A DNA stretch of 64,000 bases, taken from assembly GCA_947500545.1 (NCBI GenBank), contig CANMSO010000001.1, positions 806,001-870,000 of the forward strand, written 5' to 3'. A program made the position numbers and the translations under genes. The notes under the pieces are model-generated. The model had not been told where the DNA came from. It searched no databases and worked only from the letters and a program-made list of their open reading frames with translations. Source of the stretch: an uncultured Aquimarina sp. GTDB taxonomy: Bacteria > Bacteroidota > Bacteroidia > Flavobacteriales > Flavobacteriaceae. The stretch's first letter is position 1, and each line of letters opens with the position of its first letter. Shown here in pieces: positions 35,185 to 43,254 of the stretch.

Positions 35185-37590
35185 TTACAAAGAAACATTC
35201 ACTTTTTTAGCTTTAGCAGAATCCCAATCAAAAGTAACTCTTATGGTTTTATCTTCTTCATTCCATTCAAAAGAAGAAGATGCTTCATCTATTATTAAGG
35301 ATTTTGGTTTAGTCTCAATATTATGAACAATAAAAGTGATGTTTCGATTACCGGAAGCATGTTTTGCTCCTTTCTTAGCAGAAAACTGTATAGAAAGGTC
35401 ATCTGGTGTGGATTTACTTTCAAATTTTAATATTTCATATTGCCCTTTTTCAAAAGCGTTTGGTGTTACACCATCATCATCATATAATTTACCTGAAGCA
35501 CTTTCTAATTCTTTATCATGAAAATAATGTAATGTGATATTCTTTGTAGTATAATGTTTTGTTGTTTGTACTGGTTTAACCATAGGAATAAATGATCCTG
35601 CCTTCACGAACACTGGAATATGATCTTTTGCAACAGGCACCGTCTTATACATTCCTCCTTGATATTTTTGACCTGTAAAAAAATCATACCAGTTTCCCCC
35701 CTTGGGAAAAGGAATATCTACAGATACAACTCCTGCCTCAACAATAGGAGAAACCAAAAAATTATCTCCCCACAAATATGCAAAGCTTAGTTCATAAAGC
35801 TCTCTATTAGAAGCATCTTCAAAAAACAAAGGTCGCATTAAAGGCATCCCTGTTTGATTATTGTCAAACGCTATAGTATAATTATATGGGAGTAGACTAT
35901 ATCTAAGCTCAATACTCTTCTTGGCTAATTCTTTTGTTTTATCGTCATGAAAAACTGGTTCAGGGGCGATATGTTCTTGTGCATGTGGCCTAAAAATAGG
36001 CTGAAACACACCATATTGCAACCAACGAGTATAGAGCTCTGGATCAAAGGTTTCTCCTCCTGCAAACCCCCCAAGATCTGAGTGCATATATCCCATTCCC
36101 TGCATTCCCATCTGTAAGGCTATCTCGGTTTGTGGTTTTAATCCTCCCCAACTTCTACTTACATCTCCAGACCATGGTATCATACCAAAACGTTGTGATC
36201 CAGAATATCCTGCTCTCATCAAAATAAATGGTCTTTGATCAGGAAAGTCCTTTTTATACCCTTCTTGAACCAACTTTGCCCAATCATGTCCATAAATATT
36301 ATGTACTTCATCTGCCATTCCTGCAGCATGTTGTAGGTTTGACGGATGAACTTCTGGTTCACCAAGGTCTCCCCACCAACCTGCTACTCCAAAATCTTTG
36401 GTATATTTTTTATAGACATTCCAGAACCAATCTTTTCCTTTTTGATCATAAATATCAATGATTCCTGTATTACCAAAATAAAAATCATATCGAAATGGAT
36501 TACCTATAGAATCTTTGCCTAACACTCCTTTTTCAACAGCTTCATCCCATTTTTTTGAAGTACTCAAAACAAAAGGCTCTGTAATTAAAATGGTCTTTAC
36601 TCCTTCTTTTTTAAAATCATTAATCATTTGTTTTGGTGTTGGAAAAGAATCTTTCAAAAATTCAAGATTACCCATATGCCCTTTTATATCCTCGCCAAAC
36701 CAATAAATATCAAGAATCACAGCATCTAACGGGATACTATCTTTTGCAAACCTGGCAACCGTTTCTCTAGTCTCTTTTTCAGAATGATATCCAAACCTAC
36801 TAGCAAAATTTCCGAACGCCCATCTAGGTGGCAAAGGTTGTTTGCCTGTAAGTTTGGTGTACTGATGCATTAGATCTTTCCAATCATCTCCAGCAACAAC
36901 CTGATATGTTTTTCTTCCACATATAGTTTCATAACTTAGAGTATTATCCCTTTTACTATCAATATCAAGAAATCCAATAGGAGCATTATCAAAATGTACA
37001 GCATATCCTTTAGATGAAAGCACCAAGGGCATCGTAAAATTCATTAATTCTGACTCTGTCTCATACCCGTAATGTGCTTTATTGTATAATTCAAGCCTTT
37101 TTCCTCTACGATTCATACCCACAACTCTAGATCCTGCTCCATAAATTACTTCATCCTTATCAAGGTTAAAATTTAGAACTTCGGTAGAATCTGTACTTAT
37201 ATATCCATCTTTTTCAGAAATGAGTTCCTTTCCATTGTATTCATAAGCTATATTAAACGGTTCTTTGGTAATATTTACCCTGGTACCTCCTACGCCATAT
37301 ATTATAGTACTGTCAGTTTCAACTAGCCTAGCTTCTACGCCCTTATTTTTAAGTACAACCGCATGAGAGTTAGGGTCAAAACTCTCACCTTCCAGAATAA
37401 ACGAAGTTTCTATAATCTTATCAGAATAGAACTTAATAACGTACTTGCCATTATCACGAGGAATTTCTATAAACCCATCTATGTTATATCGGTTTATATT
37501 AGATATATAATCGCTAGAACTCTTTCTACAAGAAGTAACAAATGATGTAACAACGATAAGAAATAAAAAAGGAAGAAATTTAGTGTTCAT
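35185..37590 (-). CDS. Glycoside hydrolase family 31 lipoprotein
   Basis: An 801-residue surface or periplasmic lipoprotein with a lipobox at VTSCRKSS (Cys at about residue 21). An N-terminal beta domain (residues about 30-245) precedes the GH31 TIM barrel at about 255-590. The catalytic nucleophile is Asp408 in GWWGDLGEP, matching the W-x-D-x-x-E pattern, and the acid/base is Asp476 in PWSGDVSRSW. A C-terminal beta-sandwich with DUF5110-like content follows from about 690. GH31 enzymes are alpha-glucosidases, alpha-xylosidases or transglycosidases; the substrate cannot be chosen from sequence. No SusC/SusD genes are adjacent, so it is not in a visible utilisation locus. Confidence 0.93.
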   Translation of the reverse strand: MNTKFLPFLFLIVVTSFVTSCRKSSSDYISNINRYNIDGFIEIPRDNGKYVIKFYSDKIIETSFILEGESFDPNSHAVVLKNKGVEARLVETDSTIIYGVGGTRVNITKEPFNIAYEYNGKELISEKDGYISTDSTEVLNFNLDKDEVIYGAGSRVVGMNRRGKRLELYNKAHYGYETESELMNFTMPLVLSSKGYAVHFDNAPIGFLDIDSKRDNTLSYETICGRKTYQVVAGDDWKDLMHQYTKLTGKQPLPPRWAFGNFASRFGYHSEKETRETVARFAKDSIPLDAVILDIYWFGEDIKGHMGNLEFLKDSFPTPKQMINDFKKEGVKTILITEPFVLSTSKKWDEAVEKGVLGKDSIGNPFRYDFYFGNTGIIDIYDQKGKDWFWNVYKKYTKDFGVAGWWGDLGEPEVHPSNLQHAAGMADEVHNIYGHDWAKLVQEGYKKDFPDQRPFILMRAGYSGSQRFGMIPWSGDVSRSWGGLKPQTEIALQMGMQGMGYMHSDLGGFAGGETFDPELYTRWLQYGVFQPIFRPHAQEHIAPEPVFHDDKTKELAKKSIELRYSLLPYNYTIAFDNNQTGMPLMRPLFFEDASNRELYELSFAYLWGDNFLVSPIVEAGVVSVDIPFPKGGNWYDFFTGQKYQGGMYKTVPVAKDHIPVFVKAGSFIPMVKPVQTTKHYTTKNITLHYFHDKELESASGKLYDDDGVTPNAFEKGQYEILKFESKSTPDDLSIQFSAKKGAKHASGNRNITFIVHNIETKPKSLIIDEASSSFEWNEEDKTIRVTFDWDSAKAKKVNVSL

Positions 37591-37870
37591 TCTTGAATAT
37601 GATTTGTGTTTTTCATTGAAAAGAGATCAAATATAAAAGAATATCGATAAAACAGTGGGATTACAAAACCCAAGAAGGTATAATTATTGAATTCTCAATG
37701 ATCTGCTAATCTTATTGAATAGATTGTAAGAATAATTGGTCATAAAAGATTTCATTGTCCCCTACCTAATCTTAATACAGATAACCTTTTCCTAATCATT
37801 TGTTTAAAAAGAAGCTTCTAAAAAGATAATCACCTTAACCAACTTCACCTATTTTACAAACCAAAAAATG

Positions 37871-37894
37871 AAAGCTGCCTGTATGGGCAGCTTT
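37871..37894. terminator. Orphan hairpin terminator
   Basis: A nine-base perfect stem (37871-37879 with 37886-37894) with a six-base loop and T-runs on both strands. The arm AAAGCTG is also found in the terminator at 38201-38224, after the precursor gene. It follows no recognised gene. Confidence 0.65.
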
Positions 37895-37980
37895 TTGATT
37901 TCTATCAATACATTAAATATATCTATGATTTCGATAATATATATTTAATATAAAAATCGTTATTGTGAATGAGTTATTTG

Positions 37981-37988
37981 TAGATTTG
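37981..37988 (+). promoter_or_regulatory. Bacteroidota -7 box (TAGATTTG)
   Basis: Exact TAnnTTTG match 25 bp upstream of the precursor peptide start. The nearest TTG (37963-37965) is 15 bases upstream, slightly short of the usual spacing. Confidence 0.45.
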
Positions 37989-38013
37989 AAATAACTAATT
38001 TAAATATAGAAAC

Positions 38014-38193
38014 ATGAAAAAAAAGAAGTTATCAGTATTAAATTTTGAGAAAAAAGTTATCTCTAATTTACAAAGTATGTCTATTAAGGCAGGAAGCGTA
38101 AATCCTACTTTTCAAACCGGCTGTAATTCAGAACCATGTAATCAAAACACTTGGCAGGAAAGTTGTTTGCGAAGTGATTGTCGTTGCTTATAG
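38014..38193 (+). CDS. Class I lanthipeptide-like precursor peptide 1
   Basis: A 59-residue peptide. The first 27 residues are a leader ending in IKAG, with the leader core VISNLQSM; the basic start MKKKKLS is typical. The remaining 32 residues form a core with five Cys (37, 42, 51, 56, 58) and several Ser/Thr, as needed for lanthionine rings or disulfides. It resembles Bacteroidota class I lanthipeptide precursors. The usual GG is AG here. A -7 box precedes it and a hairpin terminator follows at 38201-38224, so it is a single-gene transcript. No LanB, LanC or peptidase-exporter gene is within reach. Two more peptides of this kind are in the window. Confidence 0.75.
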   Translation: MKKKKLSVLNFEKKVISNLQSMSIKAGSVNPTFQTGCNSEPCNQNTWQESCLRSDCRCL

Positions 38194-38200
38194 TTTTAAT

Positions 38201-38224
38201 AAAGCTGTCTTAACAGACAGCTTT
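38201..38224. terminator. Hairpin terminator after precursor peptide 1
   Basis: A ten-base perfect stem (38201-38210 with 38215-38224), loop TAAC, eight bases after the peptide stop codon. It is palindromic enough to serve also the convergent gene that ends at 38246. Confidence 0.75.
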
Positions 38225-38245
38225 ATTAACAAAAAAATATCTTAT

Positions 38246-38743
38246 TTAGTTTCTTGGGTATAAAAACGATTTTTCAACTTCGAAATCCACTACACCATCT
38301 TCTCTTACTTCGTAAGTAATAAAAAGCTCTCCCCAATACACCCCATCTGTAAAATCAGCAATGATCCATCTATGGTTTAATAAACGAACCTTGTTTATTG
38401 CCATATTACCTTCCATTCCTACAAAAGGAATAATAGGATTATCGGCACCTGACTTATTTTGAGCGATAATTTGATCTCCTATTGTTAACGCTAACTTGTT
38501 TGCCTCATATCCCATTTCTTCAAAATAACTTGCAGCATCTTCATTACTTTCTAATGAAAAATAAGTAAGATCTAGATTAAGATCTATAAGAGAATCAATA
38601 ACTGCTTCCTTTGTGGTAATTTTCGTTTTCAAATTTTCAATTTTAGCATCGTAGGATTCCTTAGCTTTTTTAGCGTTCATAAACTGAAAAAGAACGAACA
38701 GTGCCGTAAAAATGAACAAATACAAAAATATCTTATTCTTCAT
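38246..38743 (-). CDS. Membrane-anchored coiled-coil protein of unknown function
   Basis: A 165-residue protein with one N-terminal membrane helix (residues about 5-22), then a heptad-rich stretch at about 26-57 (KKAKESYDAKIENLKTK) that should form a coiled coil. The C-terminal soluble domain has no recognised motif; blocks such as NHRWIIADFTDGVYWGELFI look like beta strands. The downstream region is shared with the precursor peptide terminator. It starts three bases after the stop of the upstream MBL-fold gene, so the two are probably co-transcribed. Function unknown. Confidence 0.7.
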   Translation of the reverse strand: MKNKIFLYLFIFTALFVLFQFMNAKKAKESYDAKIENLKTKITTKEAVIDSLIDLNLDLTYFSLESNEDAASYFEEMGYEANKLALTIGDQIIAQNKSGADNPIIPFVGMEGNMAINKVRLLNHRWIIADFTDGVYWGELFITYEVREDGVVDFEVEKSFLYPRN

Positions 38744-38746
38744 GTT

Positions 38747-39508
38747 TTATATGGTTATTTTTAAATTATCATAAGCTATATATACATTCTTTGGTAGCTT
38801 TTCTTCTACCTCTGCATGAAAACCCAACATATGACTTATATGTGTAAGGTATGCCCTTTCTGGTTTTATCTCCTCTATAAATGCCAATGCTTCTTCCAAA
38901 TTAAAATGAGAATGATGCGGTTCTACCCTTAAAGCATTAACCACTAAAACTTTAACATCCTTTAATTTTAACTTCTCCTTCATTTCAATAGTCTTAACAT
39001 CTGTTAGGTATGCAAAATCTTTAAATCTAAAACCAAAAACCTGTAATCTATTATGCATCGTATTTATAGGAACAACATCCAAGTTACCTAAAGTAAAAAT
39101 TCGATTTGTCAACTCATTTTCAATTACACTTGGTGCTCCAGGGTATTTGTTTTCGCTTGCAAAAATATAATCAAATCTTGATTTCAAAGCCTTTATTACT
39201 CTTTTGTGAGCATATATTGGAATATCCCCTTGTCTAAAGAAATATGGTCGTATATCGTCTAGCCCCATAGTATGATCGGCATGCTCGTGTGTAAACACAA
39301 TCCCATCAATTTTTGAAACTTGATTTGAAAGCATTTGTTGTCTGAAGTCTGGACCACAATCTATAACATATGTAAACTCTTCCCAAGACACAAGAACAGA
39401 AACGCGAAGTCGCTTGTCTCTTGGGTCTTCACTTAGGCATACTGGATGATTGCTTCCTATAACAGGAATTCCTTGTGATGTTCCAGTACCAAGAAAAGTT
39501 ACCTCCAT
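38747..39508 (-). CDS. MBL-fold phosphodiesterase (PhnP-like)
   Basis: A 253-residue metallo-beta-lactamase-fold hydrolase. The metal-binding signature is THEHADHTMG near residue 74, with a further VIDCGPDFRQQ and a distal LTHISHMLG. The N-terminus MEVTFLGTGTSQGIP matches the PhnP / cyclic phosphate phosphodiesterase branch, which opens 5-phosphoribosyl 1,2-cyclic phosphate or related cyclic nucleotides. No other phosphonate genes are nearby, so the precise substrate is open. It is the first gene of a two-gene leftward unit. Confidence 0.88.
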   Translation of the reverse strand: MEVTFLGTGTSQGIPVIGSNHPVCLSEDPRDKRLRVSVLVSWEEFTYVIDCGPDFRQQMLSNQVSKIDGIVFTHEHADHTMGLDDIRPYFFRQGDIPIYAHKRVIKALKSRFDYIFASENKYPGAPSVIENELTNRIFTLGNLDVVPINTMHNRLQVFGFRFKDFAYLTDVKTIEMKEKLKLKDVKVLVVNALRVEPHHSHFNLEEALAFIEEIKPERAYLTHISHMLGFHAEVEEKLPKNVYIAYDNLKITI

Positions 39509-39675
39509 GAGTGTGATGATTTAGAGCAAATGTAATTATATTTTTTTGGCAAAATTTATATGAATACTCCAATTATTATCATTTATATTTTAAAAATGTA
39601 GAAATTTATGTTCAGACTTTTTTAATAATTAAGGTATCACTACCTTTACATTAAACAAAAAAAGCCCTTTTTACT

Positions 39676-41130
39676 ATGCCTATCACGATAATGGGAGATA
39701 AAGAATTTGAATCTGTCCCTTCTATAAAGAGCAAAGCTTTACGCATTAATTTAAATCAAAATATTTACGGAACTTTCGCAGAAATTGGAGCTGGTCAGGA
39801 AACAGCTCGTAATTTTTTTAGAGCTGGTGGTGCCTCGGGTACGATTGCAAAAGCAATGAGTGCTTATGACAAAGATTTTAGTGATGCTATCTACGGTATC
39901 GAAAACGATAAGCGTTATGTTACCGAGGCAAGATTAAAAAAAATGCTAAAGCATGAGGTAAAACTTATTGAGGATAGAATTACCAGAGAAAAGCACCCAA
40001 ATAAGTTGTTTTTTAGTTACGCCAATACAGTTGCAACTATTGATTTTGCTAAAAAATACAAAGGCCACGGTTGGGTGGGTATACGTTATCAAACGGTACC
40101 AAATGAAGAATATAATGAAATAACACTGCATATACGATTTCATGAAAATGATGCGCGATTACAGCAAATGACCCTTGGAGTTCTAGGTGTAAACTTAATT
40201 TATGGTGCCTACTATAAATATGACAATCCGAAAAAATTATTAAGATATCTATATGATCACCTAGACAAGGATCAAATAGAAATTGATACAATAAATTTTT
40301 CTGGACCAAGATTTACCAAAGTTGATAATCGTTTAATGAGTCTGCAACTTGTAAAAAACGGAATGACTGAAGCCGTGATGTTTGGCCCTGATGGAAACAA
40401 TATTTTACCTGCAGCAATTCTTTACAAGAAAAACATATTAGCGCTAAGAGGAAGTTTTAGACCGGTGACCAAGGTAAACATGGATATTTACAAAAAGTCA
40501 CTTAATATATTTTTGAACGAGAATAAAGTAAAGAAAGATAAAACTGTAGTAATTTTTGAAATCACTCTTTCAAATTTGAGAGCAGAAGGAGAAATAGATG
40601 AAGAAGATTTTATGGCTAGAGCAAGATTATTATGCTCTCTAGGACAGACGGTTATGATATCTAACTTCAAGGAGTACTATAAGGTTGTTGAGTACTTCTC
40701 TAACTACACTAAGGAACGTATGGCTCTCGCAATGGGAGTAAATAATCTGATAGATATATTTGATGAAAAATACTATAGACACTTAAGCGGAGGTATCCTG
40801 GAAGCTTTTGGCAAATTATTCTTTAAAGATTTAAAAGTATATCTATACCCGTTAAAGAATCACGAAACCGGTGCATTAACAGATAGTGACAACCTGAAAG
40901 TACACCCACGTATGAAAGAACTATATAAGTTTTTTAAGTACAATGGAAAGTTAGTAGACATTACAGATTACGATCAATCAATTATGGAAATATTCTCCAG
41001 AGAAGTTCTACAAAAAATTCAGGATGCAGAACCTGGTTGGGAAGAACAATTACCAGATCTTATCCCTGAAATGATTAAAGCCAATAATTTCTTTGGATAC
41101 AAATCTATTGAGGCTGTAAAAACAAAATAA
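39676..41130 (+). CDS. Conserved protein of unknown function
   Basis: A 484-residue cytoplasmic protein with no signal peptide or membrane segment. It is strongly conserved in appearance: the N-terminus has SKALRINLNQNIYGTFAEIG, and the middle has MFGPDGNNILPAAILYKKNI. LRGSFRPVTKVNMDIYKKS and FMARARLLCSLGQTVMIS follow. I recall close relatives in Bacteroidota labelled inconsistently (nicotinate-nucleotide adenylyltransferase or TonB-dependent receptor), but neither fits: there is no nucleotidyltransferase HxGH motif and no barrel. I therefore give no function. It is monocistronic, ended by the terminator at 41146-41185. Confidence 0.75.
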   Translation: MPITIMGDKEFESVPSIKSKALRINLNQNIYGTFAEIGAGQETARNFFRAGGASGTIAKAMSAYDKDFSDAIYGIENDKRYVTEARLKKMLKHEVKLIEDRITREKHPNKLFFSYANTVATIDFAKKYKGHGWVGIRYQTVPNEEYNEITLHIRFHENDARLQQMTLGVLGVNLIYGAYYKYDNPKKLLRYLYDHLDKDQIEIDTINFSGPRFTKVDNRLMSLQLVKNGMTEAVMFGPDGNNILPAAILYKKNILALRGSFRPVTKVNMDIYKKSLNIFLNENKVKKDKTVVIFEITLSNLRAEGEIDEEDFMARARLLCSLGQTVMISNFKEYYKVVEYFSNYTKERMALAMGVNNLIDIFDEKYYRHLSGGILEAFGKLFFKDLKVYLYPLKNHETGALTDSDNLKVHPRMKELYKFFKYNGKLVDITDYDQSIMEIFSREVLQKIQDAEPGWEEQLPDLIPEMIKANNFFGYKSIEAVKTK

Positions 41131-41145
41131 TTGTAATTAGAGTAT

Positions 41146-41185
41146 AAAAAAGCACCATATTCATTTCTAAATATGGTGCTTTTTT
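41146..41185 (+). terminator. Rho-independent terminator
   Basis: A 15-bp perfect stem (41146-41160 with 41171-41185) with a ten-base loop and T-run. It ends the transcript of the 484-residue unknown protein and isolates the precursor peptide gene that follows. Confidence 0.88.
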
Positions 41186-41386
41186 GTATTTCGGTATAGC
41201 CAAATTGAACTAGAGCCATTTACTTCAATAATCAATAGACCTTAAATTTTACTTACCCTAAATTGAACAATTTAAGGCAACCGGTCTTTTTATCTTCTAA
41301 AATACTACATACATTTAGTCTTATTCGATTAGTAATAGGGTATAGCTGAAAACCTTTATAAAAAGTAGGCATTAACAATATAAATT

Positions 41387-41539
41387 ATGAAAAAATCTAG
41401 AGATTTAAAATTCAACTTAAACAAGGAAACAATTTCAAAACTAGAGCAACTGAAAATAAAAGGAGGTCATTATTCTTGTACACCTACATGTACTCAGACG
41501 GCTTTGTATAGCAGGTGCGGTAATCAAATGTGTTTTTAA
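41387..41539 (+). CDS. Class I lanthipeptide-like precursor peptide 2
   Basis: A 50-residue peptide. The leader carries NKETISKLEQL and ends with IKGG at residues 24-27, the best match in this window to the Bacteroidota class I lanthipeptide leader. The core of 23 residues holds four Cys (31, 35, 44, 49) with Thr and Ser nearby, enough for two or more thioether rings. The upstream 150 bp contains a 9-bp inverted repeat with a 20-base loop. No processing genes flank it: a bcp gene is convergent downstream and a 484-residue unknown lies upstream. A terminator follows at 41673-41698. Confidence 0.8.
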   Translation: MKKSRDLKFNLNKETISKLEQLKIKGGHYSCTPTCTQTALYSRCGNQMCF

Positions 41540-41672
41540 TTTGAACTAAATCTTACTTTTTTGGATTAGAACTTCGCTATAAGGCTTGTACACACAATAA
41601 AATGAAATATTTTTCAAGTTTTTACCTTGTATCAAAAAGGGTGAAATCAAAGACTAATACATAAAGTAGATT

Positions 41673-41698
41673 AAAGAGATAACATTAGTTATCTCTTT
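41673..41698 (+). terminator. Rho-independent terminator
   Basis: An 11-bp perfect stem (41673-41683 with 41688-41698), loop ATTA, followed by T residues. It lies 134 bp past the precursor peptide stop, in a position to end that transcript before the convergent bcp gene. Confidence 0.75.
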
Positions 41699-41742
41699 TT
41701 TTAAGTGTAATAGCCCCCTGAAGAATGCTATATATAGGTTTT

Positions 41743-42192
41743 TCACAATATCTGTGCAGCATGATCCTTCGTTTTGACTTTTAAAATTACTTCTGTAATC
41801 ACACCATTCTCATCAATTACAAAGGTAGTACGATGAATACCGTCATACTCTTTTCCCATAAATTTTTTAGGCCCCCAAACACCAAAAGCTTCAATAACCT
41901 TTTTATCTTCATCAGCCAATAATGCATAGGGTAACTCAAACTTGTTTTTAAAATTTTGTTGACGTTTGGCACTATCAGCACTAACACCAAGAATTTCATA
42001 TCCTTGAGCCTGAAACGTTTGGTAATTATCTCTTAAGTTACAAGCTTCAACAGTACAGCCAGGAGTACTTGCCTTGGGATAGAAAAAAACAACAAGTTTT
42101 TTTCCTTTAAAGTCTCCTAATGTAACAGTGTTTCCATCTTGGTCTAATGCTGTAAAGTTTGGAGCCTTATCCCCTGCTTTTAATGTTGTCAT
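41743..42192 (-). CDS. bcp: Thioredoxin-dependent thiol peroxidase (BCP)
   Basis: A 149-residue peroxiredoxin that reduces hydrogen peroxide and organic hydroperoxides using thioredoxin. The peroxidatic Cys46 is in STPGCTVEACNLRDN and the resolving Cys51 is five residues later, the atypical two-Cys BCP/PrxQ layout. KLVVFFYPKA precedes it, and FVIDENGVI is near the C-terminus. No signal peptide is present. The gene is monocistronic and reads towards the precursor peptide 2 terminator. Confidence 0.95.
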   Translation of the reverse strand: MTTLKAGDKAPNFTALDQDGNTVTLGDFKGKKLVVFFYPKASTPGCTVEACNLRDNYQTFQAQGYEILGVSADSAKRQQNFKNKFELPYALLADEDKKVIEAFGVWGPKKFMGKEYDGIHRTTFVIDENGVITEVILKVKTKDHAAQIL

Positions 42193-42350
42193 ATCTGTAT
42201 GATTTATAGTGTTCTGTTTTGTTTAATGTTTCGAAATAAAAATAAAACAAAAAAAAGAATCTAACTTAAGTTTTATCAAAAATTTAATCATTATTGGTGA
42301 TTATAGTCGTTTTACAATTTTATACTTTAGCTAAAAACAATTTCATAAAA

Positions 42351-43013
42351 ATGACCAAACAGGAAAAGGTAGAGTTTACAATCAAAAAATTGCAGGAATT
42401 ATACCCCAAAATACCAATTCCCCTAGACCATAAAGACCCATATACCCTACTTATTGCCGTATTAATGAGTGCACAAAGTACAGATGTACGTGTAAATCAA
42501 ATTACTCCTTTGTTATTTGACAGAGCAGATAATCCTTATGCAATGATAAAACTATCTGTTGAAGAAATCAGAGAAATTATAAAGCCAGTGGGGCTAAGTC
42601 CTATGAAATCCAAAGGAATTCATGGATTATCCCAAATCCTTATAGACAAGCACAATGGCGAAGTACCGCAAAGCTTTGAAGCCTTAGAAGAATTACCCGC
42701 CGTAGGTCACAAAACAGCAAGTGTGGTTATGTCACAGGCATTTGGAGTTCCAGCATTTCCTGTAGACACTCATATCCATAGATTAATGTATAGATGGGGG
42801 TTTAGTAATGGTAAAAATGTTACCCAAACAGAAAAAGATGCTAAACGCTTATTTCCCAAGGAACTTTGGAATGATTTACATCTTCAGATTATTTGGTATG
42901 GTAGAGAATACTCTCCCGCAAGAGGTTGGAATTTAGAAAAAGATATAATAACCAAAACAATAGGAAGAAAAACAGTATTGGGTGAATATCTTAAAAATAA
43001 AAAGGCCCGTTAA
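42351..43013 (+). CDS. nth: Endonuclease III, apparently without an Fe-S cluster
   Basis: A 220-residue base-excision repair glycosylase/AP lyase. The HhH motif contains LPAVGHKTASVV with catalytic Lys121, and the catalytic Asp139 is in PVDTHIHR, at the same 18-residue spacing as E. coli Nth. The C-terminal four-Cys motif for the [4Fe-4S] cluster is absent: the corresponding stretch, WYGREYSPARGWNLEKD, and everything after it contain no Cys. The frame extends to a TTG at 42294, but the ATG at 42351 gives the family N-terminus MTKQEKVEF. A terminator overlaps the stop codon. Confidence 0.9.
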   Translation: MTKQEKVEFTIKKLQELYPKIPIPLDHKDPYTLLIAVLMSAQSTDVRVNQITPLLFDRADNPYAMIKLSVEEIREIIKPVGLSPMKSKGIHGLSQILIDKHNGEVPQSFEALEELPAVGHKTASVVMSQAFGVPAFPVDTHIHRLMYRWGFSNGKNVTQTEKDAKRLFPKELWNDLHLQIIWYGREYSPARGWNLEKDIITKTIGRKTVLGEYLKNKKAR

Positions 43014-43027
43014 AAACGAGCCTTTTT
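42999..43027. terminator. Hairpin terminator overlapping the nth stop
   Basis: A stem of five A-T pairs and three G-C pairs, then a mismatch and three more pairs, with the loop TAAAA-like. It includes the nth stop codon at 43011-43013. T-runs flank both sides, so it probably serves the convergent small ORF at 43034-43180 as well. Confidence 0.7.
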
Positions 43028-43033
43028 ATTTAA

Positions 43034-43180
43034 TTAGTTTAAAATAGTTTCAAATTTTAAATTGTTGTATTCTACAACTTTTAAAGATTTTGAATAGCTA
43101 AGAAGAAAATCTACAGTTCTTCTGCTTGGTACTAAATGTTTTTCTTCTTTTTTAGAAGACTTTAAGTAAAATTTTGCCAT
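43034..43180 (-). CDS. Small basic protein downstream of an ECF sigma gene
   Basis: A 48-residue ORF beginning MAKFYLKSSKKEEKHLV and ending in a hydrophobic-polar stretch with KVVEYNNLKFET. It has no signal peptide or Cys. It lies on the same strand as the ECF sigma factor, 74 bp after that gene's stop, and before the bidirectional terminator at 42999-43027. An ATG start and reasonable amino acid composition support it, but no family is recognised with certainty. It could be a regulator or a conserved small protein of flavobacteria. Confidence 0.55.
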   Translation of the reverse strand: MAKFYLKSSKKEEKHLVPSRRTVDFLLSYSKSLKVVEYNNLKFETILN

Positions 43181-43254
43181 ACTATATAATCTTAAATTAA
43201 GGGTTATTTAAAATTATAACGGGGCTATATATACTTTATTGTATTAACTAGTTA

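Larger units (their letters stand above)
37591..38013. other. 423-bp intergenic region with an orphan terminator
   Basis: No gene was found. A 26-codon frame from 37869 overlaps the hairpin and looks fortuitous. The hairpin at 37871-37894 has no convincing coding gene immediately upstream on either strand. An unannotated small RNA or decayed peptide gene could end there. The right end carries the promoter of the lanthipeptide-like precursor at 38014. Confidence 0.45.

Noticed and set aside
37869..37949. 26-codon frame over the orphan terminator
   Set aside because: The frame reads through the hairpin and has no composition signal. More likely fortuitous.
41602..41664. 20-codon ORF beginning MKYFSSFY, after precursor peptide 2
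   Set aside because: Too short, with no leader, Cys or core features; no family. Chance frame in AT-rich DNA.
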